Positions 1-7,376 of a stretch of 22,630 nucleotides of DNA are shown one piece after another. Positions within the stretch are counted from its first letter, which is position 1. Each line of letters begins with the position of its first letter. The translations under genes were made by a program, and so were the position numbers. The notes under the pieces are model-generated. The model was given only the letters and a program-made list of their open reading frames with translations. It was not told the DNA's origin and searched no databases. The stretch comes from RGIG5270 sp045657185. GTDB taxonomy: Bacteria > Verrucomicrobiota > Lentisphaeria > Victivallales > Victivallaceae. The DNA lies in the NCBI GenBank assembly GCA_045657185.1, contig JAZOSO010000072.1, forward strand, positions 1-22,630. The letters run 5' to 3'.

Positions 1-414
1 AGCACGCTTCATGGCGCGGCGGAAACCGATACGGCGTTCAAGCTGCATGGCGATATTTTCAGCCACGAGCTGAGCGTTGGCTTCAGCGCGTTTGATCTCA
101 GCGATCTCAACGAAAACTTCTTTTTTGTCCGTTAATTTGGCAACTTCCTGACGCAAGCTGTCCAAGTCTGCACCGCGTTTGCCGAACAGAACGCCGGGAC
201 GTGCTGAACAGATAGTGATGCGAACACGGCTGGTAAAACGTTCGATACGGATGCGTGCAATTGCAGCAGCAGCGTACTTTTCTTTGATGAACTTGCGGAT
301 TTTGAGATCCTCATGCAACCATTCGCCGAACAGAGCTTTGCCGGCGAACCAGCGGGAATCCCAGTCCTTGGTAAGTGCAGTTCTCAATCCGATAGGATTT
401 ACTTTTTGTCCCAT
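1..414 (-). CDS. rpsC: 30S ribosomal protein S3 (partial, N-terminal 138 residues)
   Basis: S3 binds the head of the 30S subunit and helps form the mRNA entry site. The visible protein starts MGQKVNPIGLR, the usual S3 start, and carries the KH-domain loop ARPGVLFGKRGADL, with G78-K-R-G81 as the nucleic-acid-binding GxxG. It then continues into a segment ending ERRIGFRRAMKRA before the window edge cuts it. Full S3 proteins are about 210-240 residues, so the C-terminal domain lies outside. The ATG at 414 is preceded by AGGA at a normal distance. It lies 17 bases after the stop of rplV, the standard L22-S3 order of the S10 operon, so the two are surely co-transcribed. Confidence 0.97.
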   Translation of the reverse strand, partial: MGQKVNPIGLRTALTKDWDSRWFAGKALFGEWLHEDLKIRKFIKEKYAAAAIARIRIERFTSRVRITICSARPGVLFGKRGADLDSLRQEVAKLTDKKEVFVEIAEIKRAEANAQLVAENIAMQLERRIGFRRAMKRA

Positions 415-431
415 AATAATATCCTATTTAG

Positions 432-764
432 TTAAATATCCGTCAAAATAACTTCCAGATGACTCGTTCTTTTACGAATCCTGCCTGCCGATCCGCGAGC
501 TCTGGGCTGAAAACGTTTGATGATGGGACCGGGGCCGACCATGACGGTTTTAACCATCAGACGGGAACGGTTGACATCATTGTTGTTCTCAGCGTTTGCA
601 ACAGCGGAACGGAGCGTATCACCAAGCAGCCGTGCTGCCTTGCGGGGGCTCAAGTCAACGATAGCCAGCGCTTCGGTAACGGACTTGCCTTGAATAAGAC
701 GCGAAACATGGCGGGCCTTTTCAGGAGAAATCCGCACGTTTTTTGTCAATGCTCTAACTTCCAT
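432..764 (-). CDS. rplV: 50S ribosomal protein L22
   Basis: L22 binds 23S rRNA early in assembly, and its beta-hairpin lines the peptide exit tunnel. The 110-residue product has the family length and landmarks: an N-terminal VRISPEKARHVSRLIQGKSV, the helix SPRKAARLLGDTLRSAVANAE, and the C-terminal hairpin region GPIIKRFQPRARGSAGRI followed by TSHLEVIL. The start ATG at 764 has only a weak purine-rich AGAGAA upstream. Downstream comes rpsC, as usual. Upstream, 14 bases away, is not rpsS (S19) but a secreted coiled-coil protein, so the normal S19-L22 junction of the S10 operon is absent here. Confidence 0.97.
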   Translation of the reverse strand: MEVRALTKNVRISPEKARHVSRLIQGKSVTEALAIVDLSPRKAARLLGDTLRSAVANAENNNDVNRSRLMVKTVMVGPGPIIKRFQPRARGSAGRIRKRTSHLEVILTDI

Positions 765-778
765 AATCTGGTTCTCTA

Positions 779-1582
779 TTATTTTTGTTGTTTTATTTGT
801 TCACTTACAGCCTCCGTTCCCGGAGAAAGGTCCTCGATATTGCCTTTGACGAGCAGTGCTGCTGCAACAAACGGCCGCACAGCGACCACCTTTAACACTG
901 CCGGCTCCTTACCGGAGCGGTAGATCAGTCCATTAAACGCACCATGAACAGATCCGACTGACAATACAACAACGTTTGACTCACGATCTACTGCGAGAAT
1001 TCGACATCTTCCCACTGAACCCTGCGGTATATTGCGGTCATTCATTGCCATGAATTTGCCGGCGCGCCTGCGAAGTTCATCTGACTTCAACTGAAGTTCA
1101 GCTCTGCCGATCTTCCCAATGGCAGATTCCTTCACAAGAGCTTCAACAAATTCGCAGAATTTCACGGAATACAGGGCAAGCTCCCCGCCGCTTTCAGAGA
1201 TATCATCCGCCATTGCCAGCAACTTCTTTTCCTTGCCGTCAGGATTTCGCACGCCGCTGCTTGAAACAGCTCCCGACAACAGAAGTTTCAGCCGGAGATA
1301 ACTCTCATTCTGCTTCTGATACTTTTGGTTGATTTCAATAAACTCCTGAAAACAGCGTTCTTTCTCCCGGCGCAAGGTTTTGTTCTCGAGTTCAAGAAGC
1401 ACTATTTTCTGCTGCATCTCCAAAAGTTCTTTCTTCAGCTGTTTCAAGTCATTTGATTTGAGAGCATCCTCAAAATTAACTTTGATACGCGCTGACGAAA
1501 ATTCCTTTGTTTCAGCAGCTTCCGAACACTGTATACAAAATATCCACAGTGTCAGGACTATTAAAATACACCCACTTCGCAT
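779..1582 (-). CDS. secreted coiled-coil protein of unknown function, upstream of rplV
   Basis: No family assigned with certainty. The 267-residue product begins with a hydrophobic signal segment (residues about 4-18, ILIVLTLWIFCIQ) and a plausible signal peptidase I site after SEA; the cysteine is not in a good lipobox. Residues about 40-105 are a charged coiled coil rich in Leu, Lys, Glu and Gln (for example KKELLEMQQKIVLLELENK). A linker follows, then a C-terminal beta-rich domain (about 188-260) with the pattern ILAVDRESNVVVLSVGS and VAAALLVKG...LSPGTEA, reminiscent of small envelope domains in which a 'no slower than' strand pair precedes a PG turn. It lies 14 bases before rplV and 53 bases after purT, so it may be transcribed with either. 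GGAAA before the ATG is the ribosome site. Confidence 0.75.
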   Translation of the reverse strand: MRSGCILIVLTLWIFCIQCSEAAETKEFSSARIKVNFEDALKSNDLKQLKKELLEMQQKIVLLELENKTLRREKERCFQEFIEINQKYQKQNESYLRLKLLLSGAVSSSGVRNPDGKEKKLLAMADDISESGGELALYSVKFCEFVEALVKESAIGKIGRAELQLKSDELRRRAGKFMAMNDRNIPQGSVGRCRILAVDRESNVVVLSVGSVHGAFNGLIYRSGKEPAVLKVVAVRPFVAAALLVKGNIEDLSPGTEAVSEQIKQQK

Positions 1583-1592
1583 ATTTTTCCAG

Positions 1593-1632
1593 TTTTTTTT
1601 GAAAAAAATTTGATTTTTTTTGTATTTTTTTT
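1593..1632. other. phased A-tracts (predicted curved DNA)
   Basis: Four A/T runs lie in 40 bases: T8 (1593-1600), A7T3 (1602-1611), T8 (1614-1621) and T8 (1625-1632). Their centres are 10, 11 and 11 bases apart, one helical turn, which is the arrangement known to produce intrinsic DNA bending. The tract fills the 53-base gap between the purT stop and the start of the coiled-coil/rplV/rpsC genes. No GC-rich stem precedes the T-runs, so this is not a normal terminator. Confidence 0.7.
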
Positions 1633-1635
1633 GAA

Positions 1636-2817
1636 TTAAAGCTCTGTTTTAAGTGATTTTGCCATTCTTTCAACTTTGGCAAGAGCTTTTTCCACAGATT
1701 CATCACGGGCAAGCAAAACCCCGAGACGGCGATGACCGCGCAGCTGTCCTTTACCGAAAATACGCATATTGGTATTTTCCTCTGCAAGAACTTTCTCCAG
1801 CATATCAAATGAAACTGCATCGGAATTGCCTGCAACCTTTATCGCTTTTGATGCAGAAGGTCCGTGGAAAGCGATATTGGGAATCGGCAGACCGAGAACT
1901 GCACGGGCATGCAGATCAAACTGTGACAAATCCTGAGAAATCATTGTAACCATACCGGTATCATGCGGGCGGGGACTGACTTCACTGAAAATAACTTCTT
2001 CGCCTTTGATAAAAAGTTCAACGCCGAAGATCCCTCTGCCGCCCAATGCCGCTGTGATTTTGCCTGCGATATCACGGGCTTTTTCCAATGCAGCAGCTGA
2101 CATCGGCTGCGGCTGCCATGACTCCTGATAATCACCGTCAACCTGATGGTGTCCGACAGGTTCAAGGAAACTTGTACCGTTGATATGACGGACGGTCAGC
2201 TGAGTGATTTCAAAGTCAAAGTCAACAAATCCTTCAACAATAACCTTACCTGCCCCTGCTCTGCCGCCGGACTGGGATTCTTCCCAAGCCTTTTCAATGT
2301 CAGCTTCAGTTTTAACTGTACTCTGACCGTGGCCTGAAGAACTCATAATGGGTTTGACCACGCATGGAATACCGATTTCTTTAACTGCGGCAATGAACTC
2401 ATCATGATTTGCGGCAAAACGGTAAGGTGAAGTCGGCAAGCCCAGCTCTTCAGCTGCAAGTCTGCGGATGCCTTCACGATTCATAGTAAGGAATGCGGCA
2501 TTGGCTGTCGGAATAACAGTATAACCCTCTGACTCAAGTTTTACCAGTTCGGCAGTAGCGATAGCTTCAACTTCAGGGACGATATAGTCGGGTTTTTCTT
2601 TTTCAATTACAGCACGCAATGCCTGACCGTCAAGCATATTGACGGTATAAGAACGGTGAGCAACCTGCATTGCGGGCGCATTTTCATAACGGTCAACCGC
2701 AACGACTTCAACGCCGAGTCTCTGCATAGCAATAACAACTTCTTTGCCGAGTTCTCCGGAACCGCAAAGAAGCACTTTTACTGCACTTTCTGTCAACGCA
2801 GTACCTAATTTTGTCAT
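1636..2817 (-). CDS. purT: formate-dependent phosphoribosylglycinamide formyltransferase (GAR transformylase 2)
   Basis: PurT makes formyl-GAR from GAR, formate and ATP in the third step of purine synthesis, without folate. The 393 residues align end to end with the E. coli enzyme (392). The N-terminal GSGELGKEV loop is at 19-27, PEVEAIAT at 81-88 and TMNREGIRRLAAEEL near 111. The ATP-grasp part has K155 in CVVKPIMSSSGHGQ, EGFVDFDFEIT near 195-204, and the Mg-binding glutamates E267 (GVELF) and E279 (SEVSPRPHDTG). The ATG at 2817 has a perfect GGAGGT six bases upstream. An extended -10 promoter lies 46 bases before the start. No PurR-like palindrome was seen. Use of formate fits a fermentative metabolism. 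Confidence 0.98.
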   Translation of the reverse strand: MTKLGTALTESAVKVLLCGSGELGKEVVIAMQRLGVEVVAVDRYENAPAMQVAHRSYTVNMLDGQALRAVIEKEKPDYIVPEVEAIATAELVKLESEGYTVIPTANAAFLTMNREGIRRLAAEELGLPTSPYRFAANHDEFIAAVKEIGIPCVVKPIMSSSGHGQSTVKTEADIEKAWEESQSGGRAGAGKVIVEGFVDFDFEITQLTVRHINGTSFLEPVGHHQVDGDYQESWQPQPMSAAALEKARDIAGKITAALGGRGIFGVELFIKGEEVIFSEVSPRPHDTGMVTMISQDLSQFDLHARAVLGLPIPNIAFHGPSASKAIKVAGNSDAVSFDMLEKVLAEENTNMRIFGKGQLRGHRRLGVLLARDESVEKALAKVERMAKSLKTEL

Positions 2818-2862
2818 AATTACCTCCTGATTATTTTTGCATAAGAAATGAAACAGTACACT

Positions 2863-2892
2863 ATTATACCATGCAGTAGGTCAAAAAGCAAA
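2863..2892 (-). promoter_or_regulatory. sigma-70-like promoter of purT (extended -10)
   Basis: On the minus strand a perfect extended -10, TGGTATAAT, has its hexamer at 2863-2868. A poor -35 (TTTGCT, 2887-2892) stands 18 bases upstream. A T8 run at 2905-2912 could act as an UP element. Transcription would start near 2857, leaving a leader of about 40 bases ending in the strong ribosome site. Confidence 0.65.
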
Positions 2893-2922
2893 TTATTTTG
2901 TATCTTTTTTTTAATAAAAGCC

Positions 2923-2951
2923 TTGTTTTTGCGCCAAATAAGATGTATATT
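2923..2951 (+). promoter_or_regulatory. sigma-70-like promoter of the SNF2 gene
   Basis: TTGTTT (2923-2928), a 17-base spacer and TATATT (2946-2951) fit the sigma-70 consensus. Start of transcription is expected near 2958, giving a leader of about 125 bases before the ATG at 3084. It is back to back with the purT promoter. Confidence 0.55.
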
Positions 2952-2974
2952 CTATATTCCGAACAATAATAATT

Positions 2975-3011
2975 AGCGGATTCATTTATGATACAAGCTG
3001 AAAAATCCGCT
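2975..3011 (+). repeat. inverted repeat in the SNF2 leader
   Basis: AGCGGATT (2975-2982) and AATCCGCT (3004-3011) form a perfect 8-bp stem with a 21-base loop inside the presumed 5' leader. A 14-codon reading frame starting at 2988 (product MIQAEKSACTYIFL) begins in the loop and runs through the second arm to a TGA, but has no good ribosome site. The function is unknown. A U5 run at 3023-3027 follows the stem at some distance, so attenuation is conceivable but weakly supported. Confidence 0.5.
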
Positions 3012-3083
3012 TGCACTTATATCTTTTTGTGATATTTTGAACGGAGTTTACACCGATCAAAAACATCAATACAGGAGCTGACA

Positions 3084-6000
3084 ATGGCGCGTGAAAACAA
3101 AAACTTTGAAGAAAAACTGCTTGAAATATCTGATGCAGAGGCTTTGAAAAATGCAAAACAACTGCTGAAAAACAATCAGATAAGCTGCGTTTACCGCGAT
3201 GCACAAAACCGCATCCGCGCATCTTTTGTCAACCGCAACGGCATTATCAATACTATTGTGCGCACAGGCGACAACGCTTTCAGCGAATGTGACTGCCGCA
3301 AAAACAATGACAACGGCAGACTTTGTGAACACGCTGTTGCCGCAATTATGTACGCTTCACGCTACAACGGCAGAATAAAACTCATCTCCGACCAGGGCGG
3401 CAAATACAGCGGAATGCTGACGCAGAGTTATGCCGATTTTCTCAAAAGCGGAACTCCTCCGCCGCCGTCAAAACGCGCTTACCTGCGTATCAATGTAAAT
3501 TCAGAATTCCCCCATGTGCCGAGCAAATGGGAACATTCCGCACTGTCCGTAAAACTGTACAACAGCAGCGGCAGAGAATATCTCGGCAGTCAGAGCAATC
3601 TGCGCCATTTGTATTTTGATAAAATGCTGGCAGTATCATTGCAGATTGAAAATTTTTCTTTGCAGGAACAGCAGATAATCCGTTTTCTGGCAATCCACGG
3701 CGAAGCCAACGGCTCCATGGTGCATCTTGACGCAGAACAGACGGCAGAATTTTTTCACTGCCTCATCGGCTTCAGTGATTTCAGCCGAGACGGACGCAAA
3801 CTCATCATTCACGGCGAATATGCTTATCCAGTCATTCTGCAGCTTGAACAGAACGGGAAAAAAATTCTCACTCCCGGTATCCGTATCAATGATACACTTC
3901 TTGATATGAATTCTGCAAATGTTATTACAGGACGGTCAGGCTGCTGGGTCGGCAGACAGGGAGAATACTATTTTGTACCTGCGGTGGTGGATGTCGCTTT
4001 TCTGCGCAACTTCTTCCGCACCGGGCGGCAGGAATTTCCCAAAAAACTGCCTGATACTTTTTCTGACGGCGGCAAATTTGCATTCCCGGTCGTTTCAACG
4101 CGCTCTGTCGAACTGGAAAATCTGGAACACAAAATCCTCCTCTGCGGCGAGTTTGACTGCCGCGAAATGAAATTTGCACTCAATATACAATATATATATA
4201 AAGGTTTAACCTTCACTCCCGACTCCGGCAGACTTGCCATTATCAACAACCGTTTTTACCGCCGCAATGAAGAAGCGGAAAAGGTATTTGAAAACGAGCT
4301 TGATATGTTCGGTTTTGAAAAAGAAAACACTTCATATACTCTTGATAATATTCAGAATATCGGCGTTTTTCTTGACTGTGTTCTCCCTGAATGGCTCAAA
4401 AAATATCCCGATATCATTCTTGACGGAAAACTTGCCTCGCTTACCAACGGCAGCAAAGGTCTCTCCGAATGCAGCATGCAATGTACTCTCCGCGGTGAAA
4501 ACAACGGCAAATATACCATAAACTATAAAATCTTTGCCGGCAATTCAATGCTTTCACTCAAATCTCTGCTGAAAAACGCCGCCGAAAACCGCCGCTACAT
4601 CGCAACTGCCGACGGCACCCCCGTCAGATGTTCCGACGATTTCAATAAATTTCTTACTGCATTCGGCAACATTGCCGAAAACATCAACGAGACTGAACAG
4701 CACTTTGATATCTCTTTCTTTTCCGTTCCCTATTTCATAAATATCGGCGGCAATATTGCAGGAGCTGTCCCGCATGAATTATACAAAGCCGACCCGATGT
4801 CAGAAAACAGCACGACTGCCGTTAATGCAGCTGCCGAAGTCTGCGACTTTCCGTTTGAGGGCGAACTCCGTCCCTATCAGCAGCAGGGAGTGGATTTCCT
4901 TTATACCATGAACAGTCACAATTTCAATGTCATTCTTGCCGATGAAATGGGACTCGGCAAAACTGTTCAGGTTTTGGCAACACTCTCAAAAATGCAGAAA
5001 AAAAACATGCCGCCGTCTCTGGTCGTCTGTCCCGCAAGTCTGCTTTTCAACTGGGAGCGTGAAGCGAAAAAATTTGTCCCATCCATGAAAGTAATTCAGC
5101 TTGCAGGTGCAAACCGTGCCGATGAGTGGAAAGATATTGCCAAATACAATCTGGTTATAATTTCATATTCCGTCTGCAATCGCGATATTGACCTTATCCG
5201 GAAAACACAATTCAACTTTGTCATTCTTGATGAAGCTCAGCATATCAAAAATCCCGGAACCGCAAACGCTCAGACCTGCAAAAGTCTCCGCTCGGCACAC
5301 AGATTGGTGCTGACCGGTACGCCGCTGGAAAATTCACCTGAAGACTTGTGGAGCATTTTTGACTTTCTGCATCACGGTATGCTCGGAAGTTTTGCAAGTT
5401 TCAAACGCTGTTATGCCGATATTGCAGATAATCCTCTTTTGCAGCAGGATCTTGCCGCCAGAGTAAGTGCATTCATCAAACGGCGCACCAAACATGAAGT
5501 TGCCAAAGAACTTCCGCCCAAACAGGAACATACTTACTTTTGCGAAATGTCTGCCGAACAGCGCGATTTATACGAAAAAGTCCGCCTCAACGGATTTAAT
5601 ATGCTCAAAAATTACAGCAAAGGCGGTACTGTCAACACTGAAATTTTCACCACTCTTCTGCGTCTGCGGCAGATTTGCTGTCATCCGCACCTGCTCCCCG
5701 ATTTTGCAGAAAATGCAGAATTTCCGTCTGCAAAAATGGAACTCCTGCACGAACTCCTGCATGAGCACATCGACAGCGGACATAAAGTATTGCTGTTCAG
5801 TCAGTTCACTTCAATTTTATCCGTAATTGAAAAATATCTTAAGGAGCAGAATGTAAGTTATGAATATCTTGACGGTGCCACCAGAAACCGTCAGCAGAGA
5901 GTTGATAATTTCAATAATGACGACAGTATAAAAGTTTTCCTGCTCAGTTTGAAAGCCGGCGGTACAGGCTTGAACCTTACCTCTGCCGATACAGTCATAA

Positions 6001-6233
6001 TTTATGACCCGTGGTGGAATCCCGCAGTTGAACTTCAGGCCGCCGACCGCACGCACCGGATAGGTCAGACACGCCCCGTCAACAGCATGAAACTGCTCGT
6101 CCGGGACTCCATTGAAGAAAAAATCCTACGCTTGCAGGAGAAAAAAAGAGATATCTTTGACAGCGTTATAGATAACCCCAATATCAGCAGTGAAAAACTT
6201 TCCGTAGAAGACCTCAAATTCCTGCTGGCATAA
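3084..6233 (+). CDS. SNF2-family ATPase/helicase with N-terminal SWIM zinc finger
   Basis: Superfamily-2 DNA translocase of the Snf2 type, 1049 residues. The N-terminal part holds a SWIM zinc finger with C69, C71, C81 and H83 (pattern CxCx9CxH), a presumed nucleic-acid or protein binding module. A long middle region (about 110-580) is not recognised. The motor follows: Q-motif region LRPYQQQGVDFLYTM, Walker A DEMGLGKT (620-627), Walker B D716-E-A-Q719, motif III LTGTPLENSPEDLW, LLFSQFTS, KAGGTGLNLT, and motif VI Q985-AADRTHRIGQ. AGGAG lies six bases before the ATG. It is monocistronic, with pyrF converging on it. No nuclease, methylase or other defence gene is adjacent, so a housekeeping role in chromatin or RNA polymerase recycling is as likely as any other; the substrate is unknown. 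Confidence 0.95.
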   Translation: MARENKNFEEKLLEISDAEALKNAKQLLKNNQISCVYRDAQNRIRASFVNRNGIINTIVRTGDNAFSECDCRKNNDNGRLCEHAVAAIMYASRYNGRIKLISDQGGKYSGMLTQSYADFLKSGTPPPPSKRAYLRINVNSEFPHVPSKWEHSALSVKLYNSSGREYLGSQSNLRHLYFDKMLAVSLQIENFSLQEQQIIRFLAIHGEANGSMVHLDAEQTAEFFHCLIGFSDFSRDGRKLIIHGEYAYPVILQLEQNGKKILTPGIRINDTLLDMNSANVITGRSGCWVGRQGEYYFVPAVVDVAFLRNFFRTGRQEFPKKLPDTFSDGGKFAFPVVSTRSVELENLEHKILLCGEFDCREMKFALNIQYIYKGLTFTPDSGRLAIINNRFYRRNEEAEKVFENELDMFGFEKENTSYTLDNIQNIGVFLDCVLPEWLKKYPDIILDGKLASLTNGSKGLSECSMQCTLRGENNGKYTINYKIFAGNSMLSLKSLLKNAAENRRYIATADGTPVRCSDDFNKFLTAFGNIAENINETEQHFDISFFSVPYFINIGGNIAGAVPHELYKADPMSENSTTAVNAAAEVCDFPFEGELRPYQQQGVDFLYTMNSHNFNVILADEMGLGKTVQVLATLSKMQKKNMPPSLVVCPASLLFNWEREAKKFVPSMKVIQLAGANRADEWKDIAKYNLVIISYSVCNRDIDLIRKTQFNFVILDEAQHIKNPGTANAQTCKSLRSAHRLVLTGTPLENSPEDLWSIFDFLHHGMLGSFASFKRCYADIADNPLLQQDLAARVSAFIKRRTKHEVAKELPPKQEHTYFCEMSAEQRDLYEKVRLNGFNMLKNYSKGGTVNTEIFTTLLRLRQICCHPHLLPDFAENAEFPSAKMELLHELLHEHIDSGHKVLLFSQFTSILSVIEKYLKEQNVSYEYLDGATRNRQQRVDNFNNDDSIKVFLLSLKAGGTGLNLTSADTVIIYDPWWNPAVELQAADRTHRIGQTRPVNSMKLLVRDSIEEKILRLQEKKRDIFDSVIDNPNISSEKLSVEDLKFLLA

Positions 6234-6276
6234 TACAAAACACTGTATTCCTGATACGGAAAAACAGTCACAAATA

Positions 6277-6314
6277 TTGTCAGACAAGTCAGATACATCC
6301 GGCTTGTCCGACAA
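6277..6314. terminator. paired palindromes between convergent genes; possible bidirectional terminator
   Basis: TTGTCAGACAA (6277-6287) and TTGTCCGACAA (6304-6314) are each palindromic about a central base and are also inverted copies of each other. Together they give a 12-bp stem (6277-6288 with 6303-6314, one mismatch) and a 14-base loop. The position between the stops of the SNF2 gene and pyrF fits a two-way terminator. Neither side has a clean T-run, so a protein-binding site is an alternative. Confidence 0.45.
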
Positions 6315-6406
6315 TCAAATTATAATACACAGCTGCATACATCAGCTTGAAAGTGCGGGAAAGAACCGCAAAAAGCGTATTCTCCCCCTGCAATAAATCA
6401 ATTATT

Positions 6407-7219
6407 TCAGCGGTAGCTGTTGATGAGGTCGCGGAGTTCTTTTGCTGCGGCACCTGCTTTTTCAGCGAAGTCTTCGCCTTTTGAAGCATAGATGATACCG
6501 CGTGAAGAATTGATGATAAGACCTGTTTTGTCAGCAGTTGCACCGTTAGCGATAACTTTCTGAACATCGCCGCCCTGGGCACCGACACCGGGAACAAGGA
6601 AGGGAAGTTCGGGGCAGAGAGTACGGATTTTTTTCAATTCTTCAGGATAAGTTGCACCGATAACGAGAGCTGCATTTTTGTTGTAATTCCAACGGTCGCG
6701 GACGAGCATTGCAACATGTTCATAAAGCATATAACCGTCAGAAACAAGGTTCTGCAAATCGCCGGAATTGGGATTTGAAGTACGGCAGAGGATAATAACG
6801 CCTTTATCAGCATGGTCCAGGAAAGGTTTCAAAGTATCAAAGCCCATGTAGGGGTTGACGGTAACGGCGTCTGCATGATAGCGTTCAAAAGCTTCTTTTG
6901 CATACATTTCAGCAGTGGAACCGATATCACCGCGTTTGACATCAAGAATAACGGGAATTTCGGGAGCAGTTTCTGCCAGATAATCCATGGTCATTTGCAA
7001 GTCTTCGTCACGGTCCTGACCGGCATAATAAGCGGCCTGAGGTTTGTAAGCGCAAACATAATCTTTAGTAGCATCAATGATTGCTTTATTGAAGTCAAAA
7101 AGAGGATTTTTGCCGCCTTTGACACATTCGGGAAGTTTATTGAAGTCAGGGTCAAGGCCGACACAGACGAGTGAATTGTTTTTTGCCCATGCCTGAGCAA
7201 TTTTTTCGTAGAAAGTCAT
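6407..7219 (-). CDS. pyrF: orotidine 5'-phosphate decarboxylase (group 2 type)
   Basis: Converts OMP to UMP, the last step of UMP synthesis. The 270-residue TIM barrel is longer than the usual 230-residue PyrF and matches the group with an extended N-terminus. GLDPDFNKLP is at 21-30, K59 lies in AYKPQ, and the catalytic signature LDVKRGDIGSTA has D93, K95 and D98. The phosphate-binding end reads VPGVGAQGGD, then SSRGIIYAS. The frame is open up to 7270, but the ATG at 7219 is chosen because AAGGAG stands six bases before it and the barrel starts normally from there. The gene stands alone, with its own promoter, apart from other pyr genes. Confidence 0.96.
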   Translation of the reverse strand: MTFYEKIAQAWAKNNSLVCVGLDPDFNKLPECVKGGKNPLFDFNKAIIDATKDYVCAYKPQAAYYAGQDRDEDLQMTMDYLAETAPEIPVILDVKRGDIGSTAEMYAKEAFERYHADAVTVNPYMGFDTLKPFLDHADKGVIILCRTSNPNSGDLQNLVSDGYMLYEHVAMLVRDRWNYNKNAALVIGATYPEELKKIRTLCPELPFLVPGVGAQGGDVQKVIANGATADKTGLIINSSRGIIYASKGEDFAEKAGAAAKELRDLINSYR

Positions 7220-7261
7220 ACTATTCTCCTTGTTGTTGATTTTTAACGGATTATTATTGAT

Positions 7262-7289
7262 AAAATACATTCTTTTTTGATTTTTTCAA
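7262..7289 (-). promoter_or_regulatory. sigma-70-like promoter of pyrF
   Basis: On the minus strand TTGAAA (7284-7289), a 16-base A-rich spacer and TATTTT (7262-7267), with TG immediately before the -10. The start of transcription would be near 7256, giving a leader of about 37 bases. Confidence 0.5.
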
Positions 7290-7318
7290 TGGTAAAAACA
7301 AAAAAACGGATTATATTA

Positions 7319-7348
7319 TTGCCCTGAGAATGAAAATGAAATTATAAA
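7319..7348 (+). promoter_or_regulatory. sigma-70-like promoter of glgP
   Basis: TTGCCC (7319-7324), an 18-base spacer and TATAAA (7343-7348). The start of transcription would be near 7355, only about 20 bases before the ATG, with AAGGAG between. It is divergent from the pyrF promoter about 30 bases away. Confidence 0.5.
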
Positions 7349-7376
7349 ATATGTTCCCCGAAAGGAGAAAAAAGTT

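Noticed and set aside
459..923. Open frame of 154 codons on the plus strand across rplV and the coiled-coil gene
   Set aside because: It is antisense to rplV, which is certain, and its product has no recognisable character; a shadow frame.
3084..6233. Reading the SNF2 gene as part of a DISARM-like or other defence island
   Set aside because: The neighbours are purT and pyrF; no methylase, nuclease, phospholipase-D or other defence gene is nearby.
6354..6370. Small inverted repeat TGCGG/CCGCA beyond the pyrF stop as its terminator
   Set aside because: Only a 5-bp stem, followed by CTTTC on the minus strand; too weak to call.
7220..7270. N-terminal extension of pyrF to 7270
   Set aside because: The added 17 residues are Asn/Lys-rich, span the ribosome site and overlap the promoter; the ATG at 7219 is better placed.
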